Below, piece after piece: positions 1-8,314 of a stretch of DNA of 42,227 nucleotides. Origin of the DNA: an uncultured Porphyromonadaceae bacterium (GTDB lineage: Bacteria; Bacteroidota; Bacteroidia; Bacteroidales; Muribaculaceae); contig UQLL01000022.1 of NCBI GenBank assembly GCA_900541835.1, positions 1-42,227 on the forward strand. Direction: 5' to 3'. How positions within the stretch are numbered: the stretch's first letter is position 1; each line of letters starts with the position of its first letter. The translations under genes and the position numbers were made by a program. Under the pieces are notes generated by a model. The model did not search any database, had not been told where the DNA came from, and was given only the letters and a program-made list of their open reading frames with translations.

Positions 1-1
1 C

Positions 2-133
2 CGCCTGCTCGTCTACGGCCCCGGCTCCGGCGCGCAGCTCCCAATGCCCGCCGTAGAGCTACGCGCCGTCGCCGCTCCGAAGGACGGCACCTTCCGCCTC
101 TCCGAATCCCTGCTTGATAAACTCTTTCAATGA
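2..133 (+). CDS. 3' end of an unidentified protein (partial)
   Basis: An open frame enters from the left edge and ends at a TGA at 131-133, giving 43 C-terminal residues that finish in SESLLDKLFQ. The stop overlaps the ATG of the next gene (ATGA at 130-133), so the two are probably translationally coupled and in one operon. No family can be recognised from this fragment. Because the next two genes look phage-derived, this may also be a phage structural gene, but that rests on position only. Confidence 0.6.
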   Translation, partial: RLLVYGPGSGAQLPMPAVELRAVAAPKDGTFRLSESLLDKLFQ

Positions 134-1494
134 CAACCATGGAAAACGACCTTCTCACCCGCTGCCACGACGCGTGGCTGGCCCTGGAGCCATTCCGGCG
201 CGAGCGCCTCCGCTGCAAGCGCCTCAGCTACGGCACCGACGGCGCGAGCGCCAACAACCTCGTCCGCCAGCTCCTCAAGTCCGTGGTGGGGCGGTACCGC
301 TACCTGCGCGTCGGCTCGACGGTGGACCTCGACGCCGACGTCCGCGCCGAGCTCGACCTCGACGCCCGCACACTCGAGGAGTTCCTGATCTCCGGCATGG
401 CCGTCAACCGCCGCCGCCTCGACCCGCACCACGGCCGCCACGAGTTCGCGAACGTCTCGCCGGAGCGCATCTTCTTCACCCGCTGCTCGGAGCCGGACGC
501 CTCCGACGCCACCCTCGTCGGGATGCTCCACGACTTCTCCGCTACGCAGCTGCTGCGGCAGTTCGGCGACGACGACCCGGCCCTGTGCCGCGACCTCATG
601 GAGCACTACCGGGGGCGCCAGGCGGCATATCCGGCGGCTCCCTGCGTGGAGGCGCCGATGAGCTGGGACACCTCCACCCTGCCCGGCCACGTGCGCGTCA
701 TCGAGGCATGGGAGGCCGTGTGCGTGCACACCCTCTACTGCCACGACCTGCTCCAGGCCGAGCTCTTCACCGTGCCATACACGGCCGAGGCGCAGGCCGC
801 CGTCGATGCCGTCAACGCCCGCCGACGCGCCGACCGCAGCCCCGAGGTGCTGACCTTGCTCGACAACGACGACGCCTGGCTCCACACCTGGCTCTCGCCG
901 GCGGGGCGCGTACTGCGCCGGGAGACCGTCAGCCGCGACGCCTTCCCCTTCGCCCTCCGCCTATACCCCATGACCGACGGCGAGACGCACTCGCTGGTGG
1001 CCGACGTGGCTCCCCAGCAGCTGCACATCAACCGCCTGGTGGCGCTGCTCGACCGCGTCATCGACCAGAGCGCCAAGGGTGTGCTCCTCTTCCCCACCGA
1101 GCAGCTGCCCGACGGCTTCACCTGGCAGGACATGCGCCGCATCTGGGCGAACCCGGGCGGCATCATACCCTACAAGCGGACGTCGCGCTCGCTGTCGCCA
1201 CAGCAGGTGAACAGCACCGGCTGGAACCAGGGGGCCGGGGAGATGCTGAAGCTCCAGCTCGACCTGTTCGCCGAGGTGAGCGGCCTGGCGCCGTCGTTCC
1301 GTGGACGCGAGGCGGCATTCGCCGGCTCCGAGGCCGCGAAGGTCGACAGCCAGAACGCCTCCATAGCCCTGATGGACATCATGGGCGCCTTCCACGCCTT
1401 CGTCGCCCAAAGAAACCAAATGACCGGCAAAGAGGGTGTTGCAAAATCCGGCGAATCGTGGCGGATGCACCGGGGTGCATCCCTACAATATTGA
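130..1494 (+). CDS. Phage portal-like protein with repeat-encoded C terminus
   Basis: This encodes 454 residues without a signal peptide. The start is the ATG in the ATGA overlap with the upstream gene; an ATG three codons later (MENDLL) is an alternative. Two regions resemble portal proteins of Bacteroides phages as I remember them. One is a segment around residues 330-350 (ANPGGIIPYKR). The other is a helical segment around 370-430 (LKLQLDLFAEVSGLAPSFRG, then QNASIALMDIMGAFHAFVAQRN), which matches the usual 'LQL.L...ISGV..ALQG...QN....LLD' pattern. A portal would form the ring through which DNA enters the capsid. About the last 19 residues (VAKSGESWRMHRGASLQY) are encoded by an intergenic palindromic repeat that also supplies the TGA, so the original C terminus has probably been replaced. 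It could be a functional prophage gene, a domesticated gene or a decaying one. The portal assignment is a family-level inference. Confidence 0.5.
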   Translation: MTTMENDLLTRCHDAWLALEPFRRERLRCKRLSYGTDGASANNLVRQLLKSVVGRYRYLRVGSTVDLDADVRAELDLDARTLEEFLISGMAVNRRRLDPHHGRHEFANVSPERIFFTRCSEPDASDATLVGMLHDFSATQLLRQFGDDDPALCRDLMEHYRGRQAAYPAAPCVEAPMSWDTSTLPGHVRVIEAWEAVCVHTLYCHDLLQAELFTVPYTAEAQAAVDAVNARRRADRSPEVLTLLDNDDAWLHTWLSPAGRVLRRETVSRDAFPFALRLYPMTDGETHSLVADVAPQQLHINRLVALLDRVIDQSAKGVLLFPTEQLPDGFTWQDMRRIWANPGGIIPYKRTSRSLSPQQVNSTGWNQGAGEMLKLQLDLFAEVSGLAPSFRGREAAFAGSEAAKVDSQNASIALMDIMGAFHAFVAQRNQMTGKEGVAKSGESWRMHRGASLQY

Positions 1495-1530
1495 TTATCG
1501 GCGGCTGCACCGGGGTGCAGTCCTACAATT
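1438..1530. repeat. Compound palindromic repeat, copy 1
   Basis: The flank GCAAAATCCGGCGAATCG (1441-1458) is followed by a perfect 9-2-9 palindrome at 1463-1482 (GGATGCACC, GG, GGTGCATCC). A spacer with ATTGATTATCGGCGG comes next, then a second, imperfect palindrome at 1503-1523 (CTGCACC and GGTGCAG arms) ending in CCTACAATT. The left half is translated as the end of the portal-like gene. The same parts recur at 3676, 7875 and 15265. Confidence 0.85.
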
Positions 1531-1580
1531 ATACACAACATTTTCGTTTCCCAATCCCATTTTCCTAATCCGCAATACCA

Positions 1581-3671
1581 ATGAAACTTTCCGAACTGCA
1601 GACCCGTTCGTGGCCGCTGCGCACCGAGGGCGCGGTGACCGACCTGCTCAATTCCCGCCCCGACGCCCTCGACTGCTACCACCCCGTGCCCAGGCCGCTG
1701 TGCCTGGGCGGGTCGGGCCGCAGGATCCTCGGCCTCGACCGCCGCGGCGACGTCGAGAACGTCATCAGTCTCGACCCCTCGCTCGGCGCCCTCTACCTGG
1801 AAGGCGTCATCGACCGCTTCGACGTCTACGCCGACCGCTCCGAGATGCTCTGCGGCGACGCCGGCGACGTCCGCGAGGTCTCGCACTGCGGCGACTACCT
1901 CGTCTGCCGCCGCGCCGACGCCACCCTCTACTTCCTGCGCTGGAGCGATGCCGAGCGGGACTACACCCCCATCGGCGAGATGCCGGCGGCGCTCGACTTC
2001 ACCGTGGAGCGCGTGCCGGTCGGCACCATGTCATTCGCCATCCCCGCCACCGAGTGGGGCGTCAAGGCCGCCGACCTGCGCTCCTCCATCCCCGACCAGG
2101 CCCGGCGCCGCACCGCCGAGGCCGTCAGGCGCGCATGGGCCGACGCCGTCGACTCCGCCACCCGCGCCGGATACCTGCTCCAGCCCACCACCGTGCGCGT
2201 CATGGCCCGCCTGTGGGACGGCTCCGTGTTCTGCGTCTCAGAGTCCGTGCGCGTCCCCGGCGCCGACTGGCAGGGCTACGACCGCTTCCTCCTGCCCGTC
2301 GCCTTCGACTCCGACGGCAACGGCACCGGCATCTCCGGCGGCACTTTCACTCTCGAGCCCTACCGGGTAAAGGTGACGCTCGGCGCCCTGGAGCAGCCTC
2401 TGTGGAACGACGTCTTCCGCTGCGTGGAGCTGTACGCCGAGCCGGAGCGCAGTCCCCTGTCGGCCGGCGAGTGCAGCGTCACCTACGCCGTCGCCAACCG
2501 CGCCATGGCGGTGTACATGCCCACCCATCCCAGGCGCGAGATGGAAGGATGGCTCGGCTCCGGGCCGTGGCGCCTGGCGCTCTCCTCTCCCATCCCCGCC
2601 GGGGAGCTGGAGTTCGGGCGTCCCGAGGGCAAGACCCTCGACGAGCTGCCGACTCAGGCGCCCCTGACGGGCGAGGCCGACGTGATGCTCGGCCACGGCG
2701 CCTTCCTGCACATCGCCCGCGGCTCCCGGCTCGTCACCACCGAGGCCGGCAACCCCCTGGCGGCCGTCTCCTCCACCAGCTTCGGCTCCCGGATAAAGGC
2801 GCTGGCGGCCATGCCCGGCGCCGGAGGGGCGTATACCAGGCAATACATATATGTGTGCACCGAGAGCGCTATCTTCGCGCTGACGTGCGACGCCCTGGGG
2901 CGCCACACCAACTGCCGCCCGGTGTCGCCGCAGACGCTCACCGACCCGGCGCGCATCCTCTCGGCCGACGACGCCGTCTATGCCCTGTGCGACTCCGGTG
3001 CGCTGCTGCGCCTGCGCTCCGCCCGCGCCGACACGCTGTTCCGGGGCCTGCCCCTTTTCGGGGCGCTGCAGTGGGACGCCACCGCCAACGAGCTGTGGCT
3101 GATGCAATGCGCGGAAGCACCCCGGTGCGTCCTCGCATCGGAGGACGAGGCGCCGACGGACGTGGTGCTTCAGCTCGGGGCGCCGTGGCTGGCGTACCGG
3201 CGCGACGTGCGTGCCGCCTGTGCCGTGCCCCAGTGCGGACGGGTGCTCTTCGCCGACGCCGCAGGAGCCCTCTGCCAGGCCCGCAGCTACCTGGGCTACG
3301 ACGCCTTCGCCGACCGGGCCGAGCAGGCGCGCCTGCGGATGGTGGCCGCCGCTCCCGGCTCGCGCTGGCTGGGCCTGCGCGGAGCCGCCATGGCCCCGGC
3401 GGCGTTCGACATCACCGTGCGCGCCGAGAACGAGACGCTGATGCTCTCCACGGCCAGCATCGGCGCCGACACCGCCGACAGCGCCCTGCACCACGTGGCA
3501 GGCACCACCACCGAGTGGGACCACTACGGCCGACGCCACTTCCTGCTCCCCATCGTGATGCCCTGCACCGCTCCCACGGCCATCTCGCCCTCGCGCGTGG
3601 AGCTGACCCTGGCGGGCCGCTGGAACACCCTCGAGACGCCGGTCCTGCTCCCGCTCGCCAACCGCAAATAA
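1581..3671 (+). CDS. Phage tail nozzle/structural-like protein (696 aa)
   Basis: This encodes 696 residues with no signal peptide or membrane segment and many short beta-rich stretches. The segment around 210-230 (VRVMARLWDGSVFCVSESVRV) resembles the 'FRYALRLYDGSY...SPPV' motif that I associate with large structural proteins of Bacteroides podophages and crAss-like phages. The C terminus (SPSRVELTLAGRWNTLETP) also fits that type. Together with the portal-like gene upstream, this suggests a nozzle, muzzle or ring component of a tail. The gene begins 86 bp after the portal-like stop, and the gap is mostly repeat DNA. A 9-2-9 palindrome with one mismatch lies inside the frame at 3113-3132. No catalytic motif was seen. 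It might instead be an unrelated beta-propeller protein, so the assignment is tentative. Confidence 0.4.
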   Translation: MKLSELQTRSWPLRTEGAVTDLLNSRPDALDCYHPVPRPLCLGGSGRRILGLDRRGDVENVISLDPSLGALYLEGVIDRFDVYADRSEMLCGDAGDVREVSHCGDYLVCRRADATLYFLRWSDAERDYTPIGEMPAALDFTVERVPVGTMSFAIPATEWGVKAADLRSSIPDQARRRTAEAVRRAWADAVDSATRAGYLLQPTTVRVMARLWDGSVFCVSESVRVPGADWQGYDRFLLPVAFDSDGNGTGISGGTFTLEPYRVKVTLGALEQPLWNDVFRCVELYAEPERSPLSAGECSVTYAVANRAMAVYMPTHPRREMEGWLGSGPWRLALSSPIPAGELEFGRPEGKTLDELPTQAPLTGEADVMLGHGAFLHIARGSRLVTTEAGNPLAAVSSTSFGSRIKALAAMPGAGGAYTRQYIYVCTESAIFALTCDALGRHTNCRPVSPQTLTDPARILSADDAVYALCDSGALLRLRSARADTLFRGLPLFGALQWDATANELWLMQCAEAPRCVLASEDEAPTDVVLQLGAPWLAYRRDVRAACAVPQCGRVLFADAAGALCQARSYLGYDAFADRAEQARLRMVAAAPGSRWLGLRGAAMAPAAFDITVRAENETLMLSTASIGADTADSALHHVAGTTTEWDHYGRRHFLLPIVMPCTAPTAISPSRVELTLAGRWNTLETPVLLPLANRK
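3113..3132. repeat. Intragenic 9-2-9 palindrome
   Basis: GGAAGCACC, CC, GGTGCGTCC has the same arm length and spacer as the intergenic family, with one mismatched pair. It lies in frame in the nozzle-like gene and encodes part of EAPRCVLAS. It may be an old insertion or a chance resemblance in GC-rich code. Confidence 0.4.
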
Positions 3672-3675
3672 GGTT

Positions 3676-3810
3676 GTTGCGAAATCCGGCGAATCGTATT
3701 GATTACCGGCGGTGGTTGTTGCAAAATTTCGGTCAGATTGTAGGGATGCACCCTGGTGCATCCGCTGATAATCAATGAAGTAGAGCGGATGCACCAGGGT
3801 GCATCCCTAC
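3676..3810. repeat. Compound palindromic repeat, copy 2 (most complete)
   Basis: Flank A (GAAATCCGGCGAATCG, 3681-3696) is followed by ATTGATTACCGGCGG. Flank B (AAAATTTCGGTCAGATTG, 3723-3740) comes next. A perfect palindrome at 3744-3763 (GGATGCACC, CT, GGTGCATCC), the spacer GCTGATAATCAATGAAGTAG and a second perfect palindrome at 3787-3806 in inverted orientation complete it, ending CTAC. The segment from about 3741 to 3810 is itself a large inverted repeat, so it can fold as two small hairpins or one long one. This is the architecture of a BIME (paired REP sequences). Confidence 0.9.
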
Positions 3811-3847
3811 AATTCCCTCCTACAGGGGCAGGCATCCGCGTGCCCGC

Positions 3848-3888
3848 CAAAAGCAAGCCTCCGCAACGGCGTTACCGCTGCGGAGGCT
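3848..3888 (-). terminator. Terminator of the 3915-5732 gene
   Basis: A 10-bp stem pairs 3856-3865 (AGCCTCCGCA) with 3879-3888 (TGCGGAGGCT). On the minus strand it is followed by TGCTTTTGG. The stem is almost the same sequence as the terminator of the divergent paralogue at 7822-7858. Confidence 0.8.
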
Positions 3889-3914
3889 TTGTATATGGGA
3901 GTAAGGGGGGAGTT

Positions 3915-5732
3915 TTACTTCATCAGCTTGCGGACCTGGTCGCCGGCCTTGACGATGAATACGCCGTTGCCTGCGAAGAGAATCTCCGAGTTCGCGCGGC
4001 CCTCGGCCACGAGGCTGCCTGCGGCGTTGTAGACCTGCACGGCGATGTCGTTAGGAGCCGTCACCATCACGCCATTCTGAGTAGCCTCAACCTGCACGCC
4101 GCCGTCGGAGAGGATGCCGCCCACACCCACGGTGAAGTTCAGATTAGCTGAGCCCAGACCGTGGTTCGACGGCTCAAGAGAGATGGCAGCCATGCGCTTG
4201 CCGTCGGCTGCGGGAGCCGAAGTGGCGGTGGAATAGTTGGCGATAGCTTTCAGGGTATAAGGATAGTTGACCGATTCACCCTTGTGGGTGCTCCAGTTCT
4301 TGCCGTCGGGCGAGGGGAGGTCGAACTGCGTCTCTATCCTGTAGAAATTATCGGCATTCTTATTGACATTGCCCAGGAAGATGGCCTTGGCGCCCTTGGG
4401 GGAGTTGCCCTCTACCAGGTATACGTCGAAGTTATCCACGTACATGTCATTCTTGTCAACGGAGAAGGAGGCGCTGGCGGTCACCGGCAGCATATTGGTC
4501 TCCGTGTTGCCGGGCACCAGCGTAAGTGCCTCGTGCTTGAGCGCGAGAGTGACATCGAAGTCGGGGATTTCCACCCTGGTATCAGCTACACGGAAGCCGA
4601 ATTTCTTGCCGTAATCATCCCGGGTGCTATTGTAAACGCCCCAATCATCGAACTCTGCATGCAGAGTGGCAGTGGTCTTAAGGCCGCCGTGAGGATATGC
4701 CCATAGGTCTGAACCGATGTGCTGAACGGTCACGTCATCGAATGTGACATCAGCCTCAATGTCTTTGTAGTATCGGCTTGTGGGATTCTGGGCGCTGTTG
4801 ACAGGCCACATGCGGTATACATAAGGATTACCGACATATGTTGACGAAGTTGCACGTATTTCACTTGCATCGAACACGTATTCAGTGTTGTAGCTCATGT
4901 ACATCTTACGATTCCTGGCATCGTAACGACCTGCCATACGGTACCATGTGTTGTAGAAACCGAGTGCCGATGAAGTAGCGGTGCTTTTTGTAGCCAGACC
5001 CGTGCCACCCCAATTGGTGACGTTAAAGTTCTCGCCGTCGGAGTCGAAGATAAACTGTGCGGGATACTCACGTGAGGTTGCCGTGCCGTTGCCTGTGTAT
5101 TTCGTGTCCCTGACAGTGGCAGTAGGCTGATAGAACATCAGTGAATACAGATTGTGATATTCAGTCTTGGCAGAAGTGGACAGCGCTGTAGCGCTGGAGG
5201 ATGTGAAGTAGCGCACCTTCATAGGGTAATCGCTGAAATCCACCTGAATGGCATTCTTTGTGGCATCGTATGTTACCACGCCTTCAATTTGTGCGTACTG
5301 CACGTCGCCGTTGTTTTTAGCGGTGGTAGGTGTCACGCATACTTTTGGGTAAGTGGAACTGTGAGTCGGCATTATCTGTCCATATATGCCATAGCTGCTG
5401 CTAAGTCCTGCATTGTTGCCGAGGGTCAAGTATGTTTGACCATTCTCGTTGAAGACTTTGAAGTGGAGGTCTACCATGCCGTTGAACATATTAGTGACCT
5501 TCACCCAGCTGGAGCCATATTCTGATGCTTGAAGCAATACCCCCACTCCGTTGCCGTAAGCGTGGCTCGTAGCATTGTTATAACCGGTATAGACCAGTTC
5601 CATGCCGGCCTTGCTTCCAATGCTTATTAGCTGTTGGGCAGTGAGAGTAACGGCGCGGGAGGAGGACACGCAGAGCGTCAGCAGCAGAGCAGCCACCAGC
5701 AACGCCTTGAAGTTGCGTTGAAGTTGTTTCAT
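3915..5732 (-). CDS. T9SS-sorted secreted protein, paralogue A
   Basis: This encodes 605 residues from ATG at 5732. That start gives a clear signal peptide (MKQLQRNFKALLVAALLLTL, cleavage near SSSRA) and leaves a 5' leader of about 70 nt after the promoter at 5808-5839; the upstream in-frame ATG at 5810 lies inside the -7 element. The final 75 residues form a type A T9SS sorting domain (NGVMVTAPNDIAVQVYNAAG, then GVFIVKAGDQVRKLMK), so the protein should cross the outer membrane through T9SS and be anchored or released. The central 450 residues are beta-rich and of no family I recognise. It resembles the divergent neighbour at 5963-7801 in layout, in the N-terminal 'GLMDLPF/GMVDLHF' region and in the tail. 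Base composition is markedly lower in GC than the neighbours over most of the gene (two lines counted by hand at 45-47%, one at 57%), which hints at a separate history. Confidence 0.85.
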   Translation of the reverse strand: MKQLQRNFKALLVAALLLTLCVSSSRAVTLTAQQLISIGSKAGMELVYTGYNNATSHAYGNGVGVLLQASEYGSSWVKVTNMFNGMVDLHFKVFNENGQTYLTLGNNAGLSSSYGIYGQIMPTHSSTYPKVCVTPTTAKNNGDVQYAQIEGVVTYDATKNAIQVDFSDYPMKVRYFTSSSATALSTSAKTEYHNLYSLMFYQPTATVRDTKYTGNGTATSREYPAQFIFDSDGENFNVTNWGGTGLATKSTATSSALGFYNTWYRMAGRYDARNRKMYMSYNTEYVFDASEIRATSSTYVGNPYVYRMWPVNSAQNPTSRYYKDIEADVTFDDVTVQHIGSDLWAYPHGGLKTTATLHAEFDDWGVYNSTRDDYGKKFGFRVADTRVEIPDFDVTLALKHEALTLVPGNTETNMLPVTASASFSVDKNDMYVDNFDVYLVEGNSPKGAKAIFLGNVNKNADNFYRIETQFDLPSPDGKNWSTHKGESVNYPYTLKAIANYSTATSAPAADGKRMAAISLEPSNHGLGSANLNFTVGVGGILSDGGVQVEATQNGVMVTAPNDIAVQVYNAAGSLVAEGRANSEILFAGNGVFIVKAGDQVRKLMK

Positions 5733-5807
5733 CTGGTTGTTGTTGTGTAGTTTATTCGTTCCTTTTCTTTCTACCGGTAGTACTGTGGATACGTCCCGAT
5801 TTTTCTG

Positions 5808-5839
5808 CAAAGTTAATGCCTATTCCCGACCTTTGCAAA
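5808..5839 (-). promoter_or_regulatory. Bacteroidota sigma-ABfr type promoter
   Basis: On the minus strand TTTG (5839-5836), 20 bp, and TAACTTTG (5815-5808) match the TTTG-N19-21-TAnnTTTG consensus. It faces the T9SS gene starting at 5732. Confidence 0.8.
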
Positions 5840-5868
5840 TAATTCCCTGATTTATTCTCGTAATTAAC

Positions 5869-5881
5869 ACAGTTTAACTGT
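5869..5881. promoter_or_regulatory. Perfect 13-bp palindrome between divergent genes
   Basis: ACAGTTTAACTGT is symmetrical around its central T and lies in the 230-bp AT-richer gap between the two divergent paralogues. It could be an operator for a dimeric regulator. No regulator gene is nearby, and a palindrome this short could arise by chance. Confidence 0.3.
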
Positions 5882-5962
5882 ATGCGACCCTTGTCCCCGC
5901 CTTACATGGACGCTCCGGCGGCTGCCGCAGGAAAAGGAACCAAAAAACCACACAATAAATAG

Positions 5963-7801
5963 ATGAAACAAACATTGCGTAACCTCCCGGCGGCTGTAGC
6001 GGCCGCCCTGCTGCTGTGCGCCCCGTCAGCAGGCGCCCTGTCGCGGTCCTATTCCGTCGACGACCTGACCTCGGGGCAGTGGCTCCCCTCCGAGAGCATG
6101 TACCAGTACGTGGCCTATACCAGCCGTAGCACGCCAATCTTCAGGTCTGACATCTTGCTCGAGGTCAACACCGCAGGCCTGAGCCTGGAGAAGACGTCGG
6201 CAAACACCATAATGGTGAAGGGCGCTTTCGGTGGCCTTATGGACCTCCCGTTCACCTATAACGGCAGCACTTTCGTCCTCAATACAAACGCCACCGCAGG
6301 CGGTGACCCTGTGTACTTGGTGAACAACCCGGCAAACCACCCTGATATCCGCAAGATAATCCTCTCGCCCACACGAGTGGTGAGCGGCAACTATAACTAC
6401 ACCTACGGGCAGGTGATAAATTACGTGTACCAGTACACCAGCGGCGGCTGGACATCCCTTGCCATTGATGAAGTAGAGGACACGCAGGACGAGAACGGAC
6501 TCTACGACCTGTGCCTCTCGTTCAACGACAGGCCCGTGGAGCTGCAGATCACCTACACCAACGGCAACACCGTCAAGATTTACGTCGACACCTGGCAGCT
6601 CGACTTCTTCAAGCCCACCGTCTCGATTTCCGACGTGGAGGAGAAGAACTCCGCATCGACGGCGCGCAGCTACCGTGGCGAGTTCGACTTCCTTCCGGAC
6701 AGCAAGTTCCAGCTGGCCGGCCTGGGCGGCAGGTATGCGGGTGTGGCTCCGGAGTGGGGTTATGCCTACGGAACGTCCATCTTCGCCTCCAACGTGAATT
6801 ACTTTACCGGCAGCTATGACCTCTCGGCCGGGACCGCCGTGCTCGGCAGCGCCAAGTACACCGCAGACCTGGACACCCCCAATCCACTCAGCCTCCTCTA
6901 CGACCACGAGCTTCACGTCTACTGGACGGCCGAGCGTAAGGCCGACGGCTCTTACAAGAAGGACATCGACGGCACCGTGCGCGTCATCCCGGACGCCGCC
7001 GCCCACAGGGGCGCCACCCGCTGGGTCACCAACGGCGGCGACTGCACCACCTGGACCCGCCTGGAGTTCAAGTTCAACGACTTCGTGGCCCTGGACGAGG
7101 ACGACTACACAGCCGACGCCAACGTGGGCGTAATCAAGGACACCAGGATCGTGCCCGACAAGGATGTGGAGGTGACGCTGGGCGTCGACATCCTCGCAGG
7201 GCGCCTGGAGCTGGGCCTCGAAAAAGAGACCGACCCGTTCCTCACCGCAAAGGTGCCTTTCGTAATCACCGAGAACGAGCACTTCTCCACCTCCTACGAC
7301 GTGTACGTGCTCCAGGGCAATGTCAGCCACTACGCCAACGTTGACATGTCCAAGGCAAAGCTCGTCGGCTCGGTGGCATACGATGCCGCCAACAGGGGCG
7401 AGTACATGGTCAAGGGCACTTTCGTGCCCGACATCAATGTCGGGCCGGGCGAGAAGTTCGAGGACGACTTCACCTTCTTCGTCCGCGCCAACTATGGTCG
7501 CGAGCAGGCCGCCGGCACGCAGCGCCGCGCCGCCGCCCCTCTCGAACCGACGCACCACGACCTCACCACCGCGCACTTCTCCACCACCGTCGGCGTGGAC
7601 GGCGTGGGCGCGGAGAGCGTCCGCGTTGAGAAGACCCTGAACGGCGTCATGGTATGCGCTCCCGCCGACATGCCCGTGGAGGTGTACAACGCGGAGGGTG
7701 TGAAGGTGGCCCAGGGCCGCGCCAACGAGGAAATCGCCATCAGCGCCGGCGGCGTGTTCATCGTCAAGGTGGCCGACAAGTCCTTCAAGCTGATGAGGTA
7801 A
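5963..7801 (+). CDS. T9SS-sorted secreted protein, paralogue B
   Basis: This encodes 612 residues with an N-terminal signal peptide (LPAAVAAALLLCAPSAGA) and a C-terminal T9SS type A tail (NGVMVCAPADMPVEVYNAEG, then GGVFIVKVADKSFKLMR). The middle is beta-rich with no recognised catalytic motif. It is the divergent paralogue of the 3915-5732 gene: same size, similar tail, corresponding N-terminal blocks and near-identical terminator stems. The ATG at 5963 is the only start that gives the signal peptide. No TAnnTTTG promoter is evident on this side of the shared intergenic region. GC content is higher than in paralogue A. It is probably exported to the cell surface; its binding partner or substrate is unknown. 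Confidence 0.85.
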   Translation: MKQTLRNLPAAVAAALLLCAPSAGALSRSYSVDDLTSGQWLPSESMYQYVAYTSRSTPIFRSDILLEVNTAGLSLEKTSANTIMVKGAFGGLMDLPFTYNGSTFVLNTNATAGGDPVYLVNNPANHPDIRKIILSPTRVVSGNYNYTYGQVINYVYQYTSGGWTSLAIDEVEDTQDENGLYDLCLSFNDRPVELQITYTNGNTVKIYVDTWQLDFFKPTVSISDVEEKNSASTARSYRGEFDFLPDSKFQLAGLGGRYAGVAPEWGYAYGTSIFASNVNYFTGSYDLSAGTAVLGSAKYTADLDTPNPLSLLYDHELHVYWTAERKADGSYKKDIDGTVRVIPDAAAHRGATRWVTNGGDCTTWTRLEFKFNDFVALDEDDYTADANVGVIKDTRIVPDKDVEVTLGVDILAGRLELGLEKETDPFLTAKVPFVITENEHFSTSYDVYVLQGNVSHYANVDMSKAKLVGSVAYDAANRGEYMVKGTFVPDINVGPGEKFEDDFTFFVRANYGREQAAGTQRRAAAPLEPTHHDLTTAHFSTTVGVDGVGAESVRVEKTLNGVMVCAPADMPVEVYNAEGVKVAQGRANEEIAISAGGVFIVKVADKSFKLMR

Positions 7802-7821
7802 CCCTCCACACACCGATACAG

Positions 7822-7858
7822 AGCCTCCGCAGCGAATGCCGCTGCGGAGGCTTGCTTT
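7822..7858 (+). terminator. Intrinsic terminator of paralogue B
   Basis: A 13-bp perfect stem pairs 7822-7834 (AGCCTCCGCAGCG) with 7840-7852, with a 5-nt loop (AATGC), followed by TGCTTTT. It lies 20 bp after the stop codon. Confidence 0.9.
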
Positions 7859-7874
7859 TGCGCAGGTGCGGCTA

Positions 7875-8100
7875 AGGGTGTGTCAAAATTTATTGGTGTC
7901 CGATAAAACTTACAAGCCATATCACTCAAATTTTGCGAACTGGAAAATTCGGTCTGCCGTGTCATTACTTAAAAGTGCGGCTTGCCGCACTTTTAAGTAA
8001 TGACATTATTATAGAACCGGTGCAGCCGCTGATAATCAAAGGGTAGAGCGGATGCACCGGGGTGCATCCCTACGATTCGCCGGATTTTGCAACACTCTCA
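7875..8100. repeat. Compound palindromic repeat, copy 3 (interrupted)
   Basis: Flank B-type sequence (AGGGTGTGTCAAAATT, about 7875-7890) is on the left. A truncated palindrome arm (GGTGCAGCCGCTGATAATCA, from 8019) is followed by a perfect 9-2-9 palindrome at 8050-8069. Flank A in reverse (CGATTCGCCGGATTTTGC, 8073-8090) closes the element. Between the flank and the truncated arm there is unrelated DNA with a separate 20-bp perfect hairpin (7961-8004). This element fills most of the 513-bp gap between two convergent genes; I see no gene in that gap. Confidence 0.8.
7961..8004. repeat. Perfect 20-bp inverted repeat, 4-nt loop
   Basis: GTCATTACTTAAAAGTGCGG (7961-7980), CTTG, then its exact reverse complement at 7985-8004. 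It has no T-run, so it is not a typical terminator. It sits inside a copy of the compound repeat and differs from it in sequence. Confidence 0.9.
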
Positions 8101-8260
8101 TTCAACGTCGTAGAGTAATTCGTATCCCGAACTCGCGTCATGAGGTGTTATGCCCGCTCCACGGCTAAATGACGGGATGCACAGGAATTTTCGGCTTGCT
8201 CCCTTGGCGGCCCTTAAATACCTTGCCGTGCAGGGGGGCCGTGCAGGGCCGGGGGTACGG

Positions 8261-8295
8261 AAAAGCCCGGTCGGCGTGTGCGCGCCGGCCGGGCT
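8261..8295 (-). terminator. Terminator of the giant GLUG protein gene
   Basis: A 13-bp stem (8264-8276 with 8283-8295, one wobble pair) and a 6-nt loop are followed on the minus strand by TTTT. It starts 20 bp after the stop codon. Confidence 0.8.
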
Positions 8296-8314
8296 GATGA
8301 TTGTCTGCTGCGGG

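Noticed and set aside
3740..3810. Large inverted repeat as the border of an invertible promoter switch
   Set aside because: The arms are only about 20 bp apart, enclose no promoter or gene, and no invertase gene is present.
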